64,000 nucleotides of DNA from Algoriphagus sp. Lineage in GTDB: Bacteria > Bacteroidota > Bacteroidia > Cytophagales > Cyclobacteriaceae. The DNA lies in NCBI GenBank assembly GCA_018336015.1, contig JAGXQZ010000027.1, forward strand, positions 1-64,000, read 5' to 3'. Shown one piece after another: positions 27,399 through 34,955 of this stretch; positions within the stretch are counted from its first letter, which is position 1, and every line of letters starts with the position of its first letter. The position numbers and the translations under genes are program-made. The notes beneath the pieces are model-generated. The model saw nothing but the letters and a program-made list of their open reading frames with translations. It was not told the origin of the DNA and searched no databases.

Positions 27399-28027
27399 GG
27401 AGTCAGTATTTTTGGAATGTCATTGATCAAACGGTCCACCTGATCTGATTTGGTCCCATCATACACTCCACGGATACGGCCTTGCTGATCGATCAGTAAA
27501 AAGGCACCGCTATGCAAAAATCCTCCTGGCTCCATCTGATCCGCCATAGCCGTGGTCAGGTAGCTGGTTTGACCCATTTCGAAGATTTTCTCCTGATCTC
27601 CTGTCAGGAAATTCCAGGTTGAGGCATCTGTGATTCCCAGTTTTTCTGCATAATCCTTCAATACCTCCTGTGTATCATGAGTAGGATCTATCGAATGGCT
27701 CAGAATCTTAAAATCGGGATTGCCTTTGAATTTTTCATGAACTCGCAGCATCTCCTTTTTCATTACAGGACAGATGGTGGGACAGGTCGTGAAAAAGAAG
27801 TCAGCTACATAGACTTTTCCAGCTACATCAGCCTTGCTGATGGTGTCACCTACTTGATTGACAAATGAAAATTGGGCAATGGTATGATAAACCGTGTCCT
27901 GATTTTCATCCACATATCGTTCCCCTAGGATAGGCAGCTCCAGATTGGAGGCTGCATTTTCTCCGGCTGGCTTGCAGGCCGCTGCCCAGATGAGTAGAAG
28001 TCCAAAGAGTAGTCCGGTAGTTTTCAT
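27395..28027 (-). CDS. SCO family copper chaperone lipoprotein
   Basis: This 210-residue lipoprotein (lipobox WAAAC, Cys18) has a thioredoxin-like fold. The SCO copper ligands are present: Cys82 and Cys86 in FFTTCPTICPVMK and His172 in GGFLHSGAFLLID. SCO proteins deliver copper to the CuA centre of cytochrome c oxidase or maintain its thiols. Co-transcription with a cytochrome c lipoprotein supports respiratory-chain assembly. Oxidase subunit genes are not in the window. Confidence 0.9.
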   Translation of the reverse strand: MKTTGLLFGLLLIWAAACKPAGENAASNLELPILGERYVDENQDTVYHTIAQFSFVNQVGDTISKADVAGKVYVADFFFTTCPTICPVMKKEMLRVHEKFKGNPDFKILSHSIDPTHDTQEVLKDYAEKLGITDASTWNFLTGDQEKIFEMGQTSYLTTAMADQMEPGGFLHSGAFLLIDQQGRIRGVYDGTKSDQVDRLINDIPKILTP

Positions 28028-28102
28028 GTTTTGGTTGATTTTGGATGAAGTGAAATTTCAGGTTGCTAAACGATCGTTTTTTTATTCCCTGCACTCCGAA
28101 TT

Positions 28103-28645
28103 TCACTCACCTTTTTTAAGTCTATAATTCTTATAAAGCTTGATTCCCAGCATCAGCAATACTGCCAATCCAATCAATCCTGCAATTCCCCAAGCCATGC
28201 TTACGGTACTTTTTAAGACGATCAGGAATACTATAGCAAAAAGCAAAATCGTCGACACTTCGTTCCAAAGTCTCAGTTTGGTAGAGTTCCATCTTGCTTT
28301 TCCCTGTTGCAATTCTTTAAAAAGGACATGAGAAAATCCATGATAGAGGTAAAGCAAAAAGACAAAACCCAATTTGGCATGCATAAAACCCAACTGCATG
28401 TATCCCCATCGGTAGTAGAGTACCCATGCTCCAAAAATCAGAGTCAAGATCGCTGAAGGCCAAGTGATGATGTACCAAAGCCGACTGGCCATGAGGTCAA
28501 GTTGTGGCTTCAGAATATTGCGCTCAGCCTCCGGTTTTTCCAAAGCTTCCGTCTGGTAGATGAACAATCTCACGATGTAAAACAGTCCTGCAAACCAAGT
28601 GACTACGAAAATGATATGAAGTGCTTTGACGTACTCGAAACCCAT
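28103..28645 (-). CDS. hemJ: HemJ-type protoporphyrinogen IX oxidase
   Basis: This 180-residue membrane protein has four or five helices. The family's conserved features are present: KALHIIFVVTWFAGLFYIVR near the N-terminus with the haem-ligand histidine, and LGFMHAKLGFVFLLYLYHG with the second histidine-lysine region. HemJ oxidises protoporphyrinogen IX to protoporphyrin IX in haem synthesis. Length is near the usual 140-190. A CopD-like copper protein would look similar, but the HAKLG motif favours HemJ. It is 75 bases upstream of the SCO gene on the same strand. Confidence 0.82.
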   Translation of the reverse strand: MGFEYVKALHIIFVVTWFAGLFYIVRLFIYQTEALEKPEAERNILKPQLDLMASRLWYIITWPSAILTLIFGAWVLYYRWGYMQLGFMHAKLGFVFLLYLYHGFSHVLFKELQQGKARWNSTKLRLWNEVSTILLFAIVFLIVLKSTVSMAWGIAGLIGLAVLLMLGIKLYKNYRLKKGE

Positions 28646-28699
28646 TGTCAGAATTTTGGGCTAAATTAAGGGCTAAACCCCATAAACCCGCTAAAGTTT

Positions 28700-29104
28700 T
28701 TGAAAAGGAATAAGGTCATTCTCTATTTGATAGGAATTGTAGTGGGCATCGTCCTCTATCAGATCATCAGTGCCAGTTTTGCTCAGCCCGGCATGGAGCA
28801 GTGGGAAGGCAAATATGAAGAAATCGGCTACTACCGAAACGAAAACAATACCGGTCCGGTGGTGAGAGTCCTGGCAGTAAAGGTTTTGGATCAGGATGAA
28901 AGATGGATGAAGGCCTTCGCTGATTCACAGCCACACTCCAAATACGGTCGAACTCATGTGTTTTTCTTCTCTGAAGACCTATCCGGTAAAATCGAACTCA
29001 ATCCAAAAGCCCCCTTCTTTCCGGAAGAGTTTCGGCCATTTTTGCTCGCAGAATTTGAAAAAACGCCCATGGGAGAAAGTCGGTTTTTGTATTTGAATCC
29101 ATGA
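28700..29104 (+). CDS. Hypothetical single-span membrane protein upstream of meaB
   Basis: This 134-residue protein has one N-terminal membrane helix (VILYLIGIVVGIVLYQIISA) and a soluble remainder containing EKYEEIGYYRNENN-like and HVFFFSEDLSGKI segments. I do not recognise a domain. The start is probably TTG: no ATG lies before the membrane helix. Its last 4 bases overlap meaB, so translation is coupled. The role may be unrelated to mutase maintenance. Confidence 0.6.
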   Translation: MKRNKVILYLIGIVVGIVLYQIISASFAQPGMEQWEGKYEEIGYYRNENNTGPVVRVLAVKVLDQDERWMKAFADSQPHSKYGRTHVFFFSEDLSGKIELNPKAPFFPEEFRPFLLAEFEKTPMGESRFLYLNP

Positions 29105-30084
29105 AAAAGAGACTAAGCCTTGAAGAATACGCAGCCGGAATTCGGTCAGGCAACCGGGTGGTGCTAAGTCAAGCCATCACCTTGGTTGAAAGTGCCCTGG
29201 AGGCAGATCAGGCTTTAGCTTCTCAATTGGTTCAGGCAGTGTTGCCTCACACAGGTCAGTCCATTCGAATAGGCATCACAGGTGTGCCCGGAGTGGGAAA
29301 GAGTACGTTTATCGAGGCTTTTGGAAAAATGCTTTTGGACCTCGGGAAAAAAGTTGCAGTCCTGGCAGTAGACCCAAGCAGTCAATTGACTAAAGGAAGT
29401 ATTCTGGGTGACAAGACAAGAATGGAGGATTTAGCTTTGGACAAGCGGGCATATATCCGGCCAAGTCCATCTGGTACTACCTTAGGGGGTGTCAGTAGCA
29501 AAACAAGGGAAGCCATGCTTCTTTGTGAAGCAGCTGGGTTTGATGTGATTTTGATCGAGACGGTAGGGGTGGGCCAAAGCGAAACTGCCGTAAAAAATAT
29601 GGTGGATTTTTTCTTGCTGCTCATGCTCTCCGGTGCAGGCGATGAACTGCAGGGGATCAAAAAAGGAATTATGGAAATGGCAGATACGCTCGTTATTCAC
29701 AAAGCTGACGGGGATAATCTTGAGGCTGCTCAAAAAGCAAAATCCAACTACCAAAATGCCCTTCATCTGTTTCAGGAAAACCTTAAAAACTGGTCTCCCA
29801 AGGTGGTATTAGCCTCATCAGTGTCGGGATTGGGATTGAATCAGATTTGGTCTTTGGTACTCGATTATGAAGAAAAGGTAAAGTTCTCGGGATTTTGGGA
29901 GGCCATTCGGTCCGAACAGAGACTTGATTGGCTGGAGGATCAAGTTCAGGAATTGTTAGGAAGGGCATTTCTGAAGAATGCGCAGGTTCAGCAACTTTTG
30001 CGAGAAGAAAAGCCTAAAGTAAAATCAGGGGAACTTCACCCTGGAGTGCTTGCCCATCGATTGATGGATTTATTTTTGAATTGA
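29101..30084 (+). CDS. meaB: Methylmalonyl-CoA mutase-associated GTPase MeaB
   Basis: This 327-residue G3E-type P-loop GTPase has Walker A GVPGVGKSTFIEAFG near residue 62, VAVLAVDPSSQLTKGSIL (switch region), ETVGVGQSE (Walker B side) and VIHKADGDN (the NKxD-like base-specificity site, here HKAD). MeaB loads and protects the adenosylcobalamin cofactor of methylmalonyl-CoA mutase. The mutase subunits are encoded about 3.5 kb away (33567-37069), so pathway grouping is loose rather than operonic. Confidence 0.93.
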   Translation: MKKRLSLEEYAAGIRSGNRVVLSQAITLVESALEADQALASQLVQAVLPHTGQSIRIGITGVPGVGKSTFIEAFGKMLLDLGKKVAVLAVDPSSQLTKGSILGDKTRMEDLALDKRAYIRPSPSGTTLGGVSSKTREAMLLCEAAGFDVILIETVGVGQSETAVKNMVDFFLLLMLSGAGDELQGIKKGIMEMADTLVIHKADGDNLEAAQKAKSNYQNALHLFQENLKNWSPKVVLASSVSGLGLNQIWSLVLDYEEKVKFSGFWEAIRSEQRLDWLEDQVQELLGRAFLKNAQVQQLLREEKPKVKSGELHPGVLAHRLMDLFLN

Positions 30085-30096
30085 TTTGGCTGTATC

Positions 30097-30209
30097 ATGA
30101 AATGCCCATGAGAAAATGCTTCTCACACAACTTGTCCCGAACTGGTTTCGGGAGGGAAATGATTATCCATGGCATTCCATGTGGCCTTTTAAAATCAAAT
30201 TATAATCAC
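30097..30209. repeat. 92-bp repeat unit, diverged and interrupted
   Basis: This copy starts ATGAAATGCCCATGAG and ends with TTTTAAAATCAAATTATAAT plus CAC, like the intact units. Its middle is diverged and about 21 bases longer, and holds a hairpin (TCCCGAA-CTGGT-TTCGGGA at 30135-30153) absent from the other copies. Confidence 0.65.
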
Positions 30210-30301
30210 ATGAAATCGAGCATGACTAAAAAGTCACACCCTGGGATGATTATAAGTTTTGCGAGATTCCATATGGCCTTTTAAAATCAAATTATAATCA
30301 C
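30210..30301. repeat. 92-bp repeat unit, tandem copy A
   Basis: This intact unit begins ATGAAATCGAGCATGACTAA and ends CAAATTATAATCAC. It is directly followed by a second near-identical unit. The 30085-30393 gap between meaB and the next gene consists almost wholly of this repeat. Confidence 0.9.
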
Positions 30302-30393
30302 ATGAAATCGAGCATGACTAAAAAGTCACACACTGGAATGGTTATAAGATTAGCGAGATTCCATGTGGCCTTTTAAAATCAAATTATAATCAC
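30302..30393. repeat. 92-bp repeat unit, tandem copy B
   Basis: Same length and nearly the same sequence as the preceding unit. Its final CAC abuts the ATG AAA start of the RsiV-like gene, which takes the place of the ATG AAA that would open the next unit. Confidence 0.9.
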
Positions 30394-31146
30394 ATGAAAT
30401 GGATGTTAAGCGTGCTGGTCGTTGTTGCCTTTGGCTGTAAGGGAGTTACTCAATCTGAAAATTATGCCGAAGAAAAACTGACTTTTGGTCTTGACTCCTT
30501 GGTCCAGGAAACTTGCGTAGGTGAGGAATGCGCACGTTTAAGACTGATTTGGCCTGTGGCAAAGGGAGATCCCCATGCGGCACAGATCAATGAAGTGATT
30601 CAAGGTCAACTCTTGGGTTTTTTGCAAATAGGGGAGGATCCGGGAACCAATCTCGACTCTGCGGCCAATGATTTTTTCAGATCCTTCAAAGCATTCAAAA
30701 AAGAGTTTCCACAAAGCTTTGGCTCTTGGGAAATTGAAGTCAAAGGCAAACTTTCCTATGAATCTGATCGTGCGATTTCTATTTTTTTCGAACAGTATAA
30801 TTACTTAGGTGGGGCTCATCCTAACAGTACGGTGGCTTTTTTGAATTTTGAAAAAAAATCGGGAAAATCCCTCAGTCCAGATCAATTAGTACTGGATCAG
30901 GCCAAGGTGACTCAACTTGCCGAACAAAAGTTTCGGCTTTTTCATGAGGTGCCGGAAGGAGTAAATTTGGTAGACGATGGTCGGTTTTTTCTGCCCGAAA
31001 CAGGTTTTTTCTTGGCCAATGCCATGGGCTTTAAGGATGGTAAATTTTGGATAATCTACGTTCCCTATGAGATTGGACCTTATGTCCTAGGTTATACCGA
31101 GATTGAATTTACCCAAGAGGAATTGGGTGATGCGGTAGCGTGGTGA
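30394..31146 (+). CDS. RsiV-like (DUF3298/DUF4163) lipoprotein
   Basis: This 250-residue lipoprotein (VVVAFGC, Cys15) has the DUF4163-DUF3298 layout: a beta-rich N-terminal half with IWPVAKGDP, YNYLGGAHPNSTVAFLNF (the conserved GGAH motif), and a C-terminal WIIYVPYEIGPYVLGYTEIE segment. In Bacillus RsiV this fold is an anti-sigma factor ectodomain that binds lysozyme; here there is no membrane helix or sigma-binding part. A role in sensing or inhibiting muramidases is possible but not shown. Its leader is built from the 92-bp repeat. Confidence 0.78.
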   Translation: MKWMLSVLVVVAFGCKGVTQSENYAEEKLTFGLDSLVQETCVGEECARLRLIWPVAKGDPHAAQINEVIQGQLLGFLQIGEDPGTNLDSAANDFFRSFKAFKKEFPQSFGSWEIEVKGKLSYESDRAISIFFEQYNYLGGAHPNSTVAFLNFEKKSGKSLSPDQLVLDQAKVTQLAEQKFRLFHEVPEGVNLVDDGRFFLPETGFFLANAMGFKDGKFWIIYVPYEIGPYVLGYTEIEFTQEELGDAVAW

Positions 31147-31148
31147 GT

Positions 31149-31443
31149 TTATTTTTTAGGTTTGTTTTTCGGATTCCTACTGGTATGGAATACAGAATAG
31201 ACAATGATTCTTTCTTGCAACACTTCAAATATTGTCTGGTAGGGGAATTTTGAAAGTAGTGCTTCTCTAAAAGTAGGCCTCTTTTCTGGGTATTTCAATG
31301 GATTTTCCAAAATGGTTTGGAATCGTTCTTCAAGATTTTCTAAAAAATAGATGCCCAAACCGGATTCTCTGGATTCATAAAAAGTAAATGCTTCCTTTAT
31401 CTCAAATTTCGCTTCTTCTGTTATTTCAAGTTGAAAAAAGCAT
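31149..31443 (-). pseudogene. RelE/ParE-type toxin with frame-disrupted start
   Basis: The reading frame encodes a ParE-like toxin: LEITEEAKFEIKEAFTFYES, GLGIYFLENLEERFQTILEN, YPEKRPTFREALLSKFPYQT, and VYSVFHTSRNP. No ATG precedes it in frame. An ATG at 31443 is followed by C and six T, and is one base out of frame. Removing one T would read MLFQLEITEEAK and give about 97 residues, the normal length. Otherwise translation must begin at an internal TTG (31358), losing the first 27 or so residues. It lies 5 bases after the antitoxin stop. Either an inactivated toxin or a slippage-switched one. Confidence 0.6.
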
Positions 31444-31448
31444 TTGGC

Positions 31449-31682
31449 TTATTTCTTTAGAAGCTCATTTTTAACTTCTTCCCAAGAAAAGAGCTTGGTT
31501 TTATTAGTTAATGCATTTTCCCTTCTCTTCATTAATTCCGAATACAATTCATCAGAAATTGAAGATGCAGAAGGCCTTTGATCTAGCACAGATTTAATTT
31601 CCAATAGAATTTGCTCTTCCGAGACTTGAAGCAATTTTTCAATAAGCTCGAGTTTCAATTCATTTTCCATGATTGGTATCAT
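31449..31682 (-). CDS. Addiction-module antitoxin-like protein
   Basis: This 77-residue protein has an N-terminal helix (MENELKLELIEKLLQVSEEQ), a central ISDELYSELMKRRENAL and a C-terminal FSWEEVKNELLKK. The WEEVK ending is typical of the small antitoxins paired with ParE/RelE toxins in Bacteroidota. It precedes the toxin frame on the same strand, in the usual antitoxin-toxin order. The start may be 4 codons later (ATG at 31670). No DNA-binding motif is obvious. Confidence 0.72.
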   Translation of the reverse strand: MIPIMENELKLELIEKLLQVSEEQILLEIKSVLDQRPSASSISDELYSELMKRRENALTNKTKLFSWEEVKNELLKK

Positions 31683-31794
31683 TTTACTTAAGTTACACGA
31701 ATTGCAATCAAATTAGGAAATCAATGTTTCACTTTTTCAATTTCAAGTGATTAGTGAAAATCTGAGCAATAAAGTTTTTAATCCAAATTTGAAA

Positions 31795-33213
31795 TCAATA
31801 AGACCTCATCTTAAACTTTTTCTTCAGCTCATTGACCGCATTGCGGAAGTTGGCGTCGGTGTCAATCATGTCATTCACGGTCTGCACAGCATGGATTACC
31901 GTGCTGTGATCACGTCCGCCAAAATGGTATCCGATCGATTTGAGAGAATGCTGAGTGAATTCTTTTGAAAAATACATGGCTAACTGACGGGCAATCACAA
32001 TCTCCTTTTTCCGGGTCTTTGCCTTCAATTCATCTGCATGGATGCCGTAATATTCGGACACTGACTTTTGGATAAAATCAATCCCAACCTCAGTTTCGAT
32101 ATCCTTAATAAAGTTTTTGATCACCGTCTTAGCAAGTTCCAGGCTGATTTCCACCCGATTGAGGGATGCATGGGCGATAAGCGAAATCAGGATGCCTTCC
32201 AGCTCACGGACATTGGTATCTACGGAATAGGCCAAGTACTCCACCACGTCGTCTGGAATGAAAATACCCTCCGATTCCATTTTTCTGCGAATGATTGCCA
32301 CACGGGTTTCGAAGTCCGGCATTTGCAAATCCGCAGTCAATCCCCACTTGAATCTCGAAAGCAGTCGCTCTTCCAATCCCTTCAAATCTCTCGGAGGGCA
32401 ATCGGAAGTCATGATGATCTGCTTTTTATTTTGGTGCAGGTGATTGAAAATGTGGAAAAACATCTCTTGAGTCCGGTCTTTACCTGCCAAAAACTGAATG
32501 TCATCGATGATCAGGACATCCACTTGCATGTAAAAATTGGTGAAGCTTTTCACGTTGCCATCCTTGATGGAATCCATGAATTGGTTCACAAACTTTTCTG
32601 AGGACACGTACAAGACAAACTTGTCTTCAGGGCCATTTTTGATTTCGTTACCTATGGCTTGCACCAGGTGAGTCTTACCAAGTCCAACACCTCCATAGAC
32701 CATCAAGGGATTGAATGAGGTGATACCAGGCTTGGTGGCCACTGCGAAACCCGCAGATCGGGCCAGTCGGTTACAATCGCCTTCGATGTAGGTACTGAAC
32801 GTATAAGTCGGATTCAGATTGCTTTGAGTAAGCATATCCGCATCCAAGGATTGCATTTCAAATGGAGTTCTGACTTCGGTAGCGCTTGATGCAGGTTTTT
32901 TCGCGGCATTGTTTCCCTGAGGGTAGGATACTACATAGGGTTGATTGGAAGAGTTTCCTTTGTCGACCACGACCGCATACTCCAATCTTCCATTTGGCCC
33001 CAAGGTACTTTTGATAGCCAGTTTGAGGACCTGAACATAATTATCCTCCAACCACTCATAGAAAAACTGACTTGGAACCTGAATAGTCAAGCTCGAACCT
33101 TCTAGTTTGACTGGATTAATAGGTCTAAACCAGGTGGAAAAGCTCTGCTCATTGACGTGTTGTTCGATTACACGCAAGCATTCATTCCAAACTGCACTGG
33201 CTTCTGAACTCAT
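31795..33213 (-). CDS. dnaA: Chromosomal replication initiator protein DnaA
   Basis: This 472-residue protein has all four DnaA domains: the N-terminal interaction domain (WNECLRVIEQHVNEQSFSTW), a variable linker, the AAA+ core with Walker A GGVGLGKTHLVQAIG near residue 173 and Walker B VLIIDDIQFLAGK, and the C-terminal DNA-binding domain with signature GGRDHSTVIHAVQTV. It initiates chromosome replication by melting the origin. It is monocistronic and divergent from the mutase genes, an arrangement I associate with Cytophagales. Only one DnaA-box-like site is visible upstream. Confidence 0.98.
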   Translation of the reverse strand: MSSEASAVWNECLRVIEQHVNEQSFSTWFRPINPVKLEGSSLTIQVPSQFFYEWLEDNYVQVLKLAIKSTLGPNGRLEYAVVVDKGNSSNQPYVVSYPQGNNAAKKPASSATEVRTPFEMQSLDADMLTQSNLNPTYTFSTYIEGDCNRLARSAGFAVATKPGITSFNPLMVYGGVGLGKTHLVQAIGNEIKNGPEDKFVLYVSSEKFVNQFMDSIKDGNVKSFTNFYMQVDVLIIDDIQFLAGKDRTQEMFFHIFNHLHQNKKQIIMTSDCPPRDLKGLEERLLSRFKWGLTADLQMPDFETRVAIIRRKMESEGIFIPDDVVEYLAYSVDTNVRELEGILISLIAHASLNRVEISLELAKTVIKNFIKDIETEVGIDFIQKSVSEYYGIHADELKAKTRKKEIVIARQLAMYFSKEFTQHSLKSIGYHFGGRDHSTVIHAVQTVNDMIDTDANFRNAVNELKKKFKMRSY

Positions 33214-33265
33214 TAGAAAAGGTTGGCTAACTCCTACTACCCTGGAAGGGCAAGGGCGTCAAATT

Positions 33266-33274
33266 TGTGGAAAA
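33266..33274 (-). promoter_or_regulatory. Single DnaA-box-like site
   Basis: On the minus strand this reads TTTTCCACA, matching the relaxed DnaA box TTWTNCACA. It is 53 bases upstream of the dnaA start codon, a position suited to autoregulation. One site could occur by chance. Confidence 0.35.
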
Positions 33275-33523
33275 TTAACTTAAATAAAAAATCCAAATTC
33301 CTTTGAAAAAGTGAATAATCAAATTTGATGATCAATAATATCTTGGATGTTTTGAAAAAGCCCAATTAGCTGAAATCTTCAATGGGATAAGTTAAAAATA
33401 GAGAGGAATTATTTGGATGAGATTGTAAATCATTGAGTTGAAATATAGCCGTTAATTCCTTTTTAGGGTTCTTCTTTCTTTTTATCAAAGGAATGGAAGG
33501 CTTTCAAACCACCGGGGAATGGT

Positions 33524-33531
33524 TAATTTTG
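33524..33531 (+). promoter_or_regulatory. Candidate -7 element for the methylmalonyl-CoA mutase operon
   Basis: TAATTTTG matches TAnnTTTG and lies 36 bases before the small-subunit ATG, giving a leader of about 30 bases. The -33 region lacks a clear TTG. Confidence 0.4.
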
Positions 33532-33566
33532 GTTTTGATGTTTAGGATTTAATCCACCGCCCAATT

Positions 33567-34955
33567 ATGACTGAAGATTTATTTCCGGAGTTTGACGCAG
33601 CTTCCAAATCTGATTGGATAGCTCAAGCTTCAAAGGAAATCAAAGGAAGAGATGTTAGTGCAACCTTGAGTTCTAAGCTTTGGGATACGCTTGTATTGAA
33701 ACCGTTTTACACGCAGGAAGACTTGAGTAGCCCTATTGTTCAGCAGCGTTTTCACTCACCATCTGAAACGGTAGGCTTTCCTCCCAGGAGATGGCAAAAC
33801 CTGGTCAGCGTGCTACCTGGAGATACCAATGCTCAAATTTTGAATGCGTTGGAAAACGGAGCCGAAGGACTCGTTTTGCACCTCAATGGATTTGAAGATT
33901 TATCAGAACTTTTGGAAGGGGTCTTACCTCAATACATTTCGATTTTTGTATTGCCTAAGGGCAATCCTGTCGTTGCTCTAAAAACATTTTTGGAGTGGGC
34001 AGATGCGACAAGTGCATCTGCTGATTCAATAAGTGGAGGGATGCTTTGGACACCTTCTGATCTGAGTTTTGACCAGAATGAATCGTTTGGGCTAGGGACC
34101 GAAATCCTCGCTGAACTCCTAGAAATGAGTGGTCCTTATCCAAGTTTTGCACCATTTTGTATCAAAACCTCCCGATATACGGAATCTGGAGGCAATCCGA
34201 TCGAGGCACTTGGCTTAGGTTTGGGAGAGTTGATCGAGTTGATTGATTCTATGGATATAGACCCTAACGTGATTTTTTCAAAGATCTTTTTGGAAGCTTC
34301 AGTGGGGGAAAACCACTTTGGAGAAATTGTCCGGCTGAAAGCATTCCGAATGGCAATTTCACAACTTGCAAGCCTGTATGGCGTCGAACTGAAGGAAGAA
34401 GTTGTGTCGCTTTTTTGTAAAACTGCGCAATGGTCCAAGTCTCTTTTGGACCCCAATACCAACCTAATCCGACAAACCTATGAGGCGATGTCAGCTGTAC
34501 TCGGTGGAGCAAATTGGCTTTGGGTACAGCCGCTACAAGAAGAAGTTTGTTCCGAAATGGAGAGAAGAATTGCAAGAAATGTATCCTCTATTCTAAGGGA
34601 AGAAGCTTATCTGGACAAAGTCATGGACCCTGGGGCAGGAGCCTATTTCTTGGAAAATTTGAAAGAAGAAATCCTTCACAATTTAAAGGCGCAGCTCTCC
34701 AAAATAGAAGCTTTGGGCGGATGGTCAAAGGCTTTTCAAAAAGGGGAAATTCATGCTTCGATCAGGCAACAGCGTGAAAAAATTCTGAATGAAGTGATTC
34801 AAAATCAGGTAACAAAGATCGGTGCAAACAAATATCCCCCACCGTCCACATCCTCTACAGCATTCGTGTGGGAGCCTTTTGAAGAAAAACTTCATGAACT
34901 CAATCCTATCCGTGCGACCTATTTGCTCGAACTTCAAATCCTAGCTGAATCATGA
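33567..34955 (+). CDS. mutA: Methylmalonyl-CoA mutase small subunit
   Basis: This 462-residue protein is the non-catalytic (beta) subunit of the heterodimeric adenosylcobalamin-dependent mutase that interconverts succinyl-CoA and (R)-methylmalonyl-CoA. It opens with [20 protein letters not shown], has [20 protein letters not shown], and ends without an intact cobalamin-binding DxHxxG domain. It is shorter than the roughly 620-residue MutA of actinobacteria, as is common in Bacteroidota. It overlaps mutB by 4 bases (ATGA), so the subunits are translationally coupled. Confidence 0.93.
   Translation: MTEDLFPEFDAASKSDWIAQASKEIKGRDVSATLSSKLWDTLVLKPFYTQEDLSSPIVQQRFHSPSETVGFPPRRWQNLVSVLPGDTNAQILNALENGAEGLVLHLNGFEDLSELLEGVLPQYISIFVLPKGNPVVALKTFLEWADATSASADSISGGMLWTPSDLSFDQNESFGLGTEILAELLEMSGPYPSFAPFCIKTSRYTESGGNPIEALGLGLGELIELIDSMDIDPNVIFSKIFLEASVGENHFGEIVRLKAFRMAISQLASLYGVELKEEVVSLFCKTAQWSKSLLDPNTNLIRQTYEAMSAVLGGANWLWVQPLQEEVCSEMERRIARNVSSILREEAYLDKVMDPGAGAYFLENLKEEILHNLKAQLSKIEALGGWSKAFQKGEIHASIRQQREKILNEVIQNQVTKIGANKYPPPSTSSTAFVWEPFEEKLHELNPIRATYLLELQILAES

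Larger units (their letters stand above)
33214..33566. other. AT-rich gap between dnaA and the mutase operon
   Basis: There is no gene here. The stretch is AT-rich with short A/T tracts. I find one 9-base DnaA-box-like sequence and one TAnnTTTG element near the right end. A real origin would be expected to show a cluster of boxes plus AT-rich repeats, so this gap is not a convincing oriC by eye. Confidence 0.5.

Noticed and set aside
30210-30393. Tandem copies read as a CRISPR or as small genes starting ATGAAA
   Set aside because: The 92-bp units are contiguous with no unique spacers, so it is not CRISPR. The short frames starting at each unit are only about 24 residues and are a by-product of repetition.
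31747-31968. 73-residue plus-strand open frame between the antitoxin and dnaA
   Set aside because: Most of it is antisense to the 3' end of dnaA and it has no recognisable features.
32068-32601. 177-residue plus-strand open frame opposite dnaA
   Set aside because: dnaA motifs on the minus strand are unambiguous; the plus-strand frame is antisense shadow.
33214-33566. oriC next to dnaA
   Set aside because: Only a single relaxed DnaA box is visible and no box cluster or repeated AT-rich 13-mers, so I do not annotate an origin.
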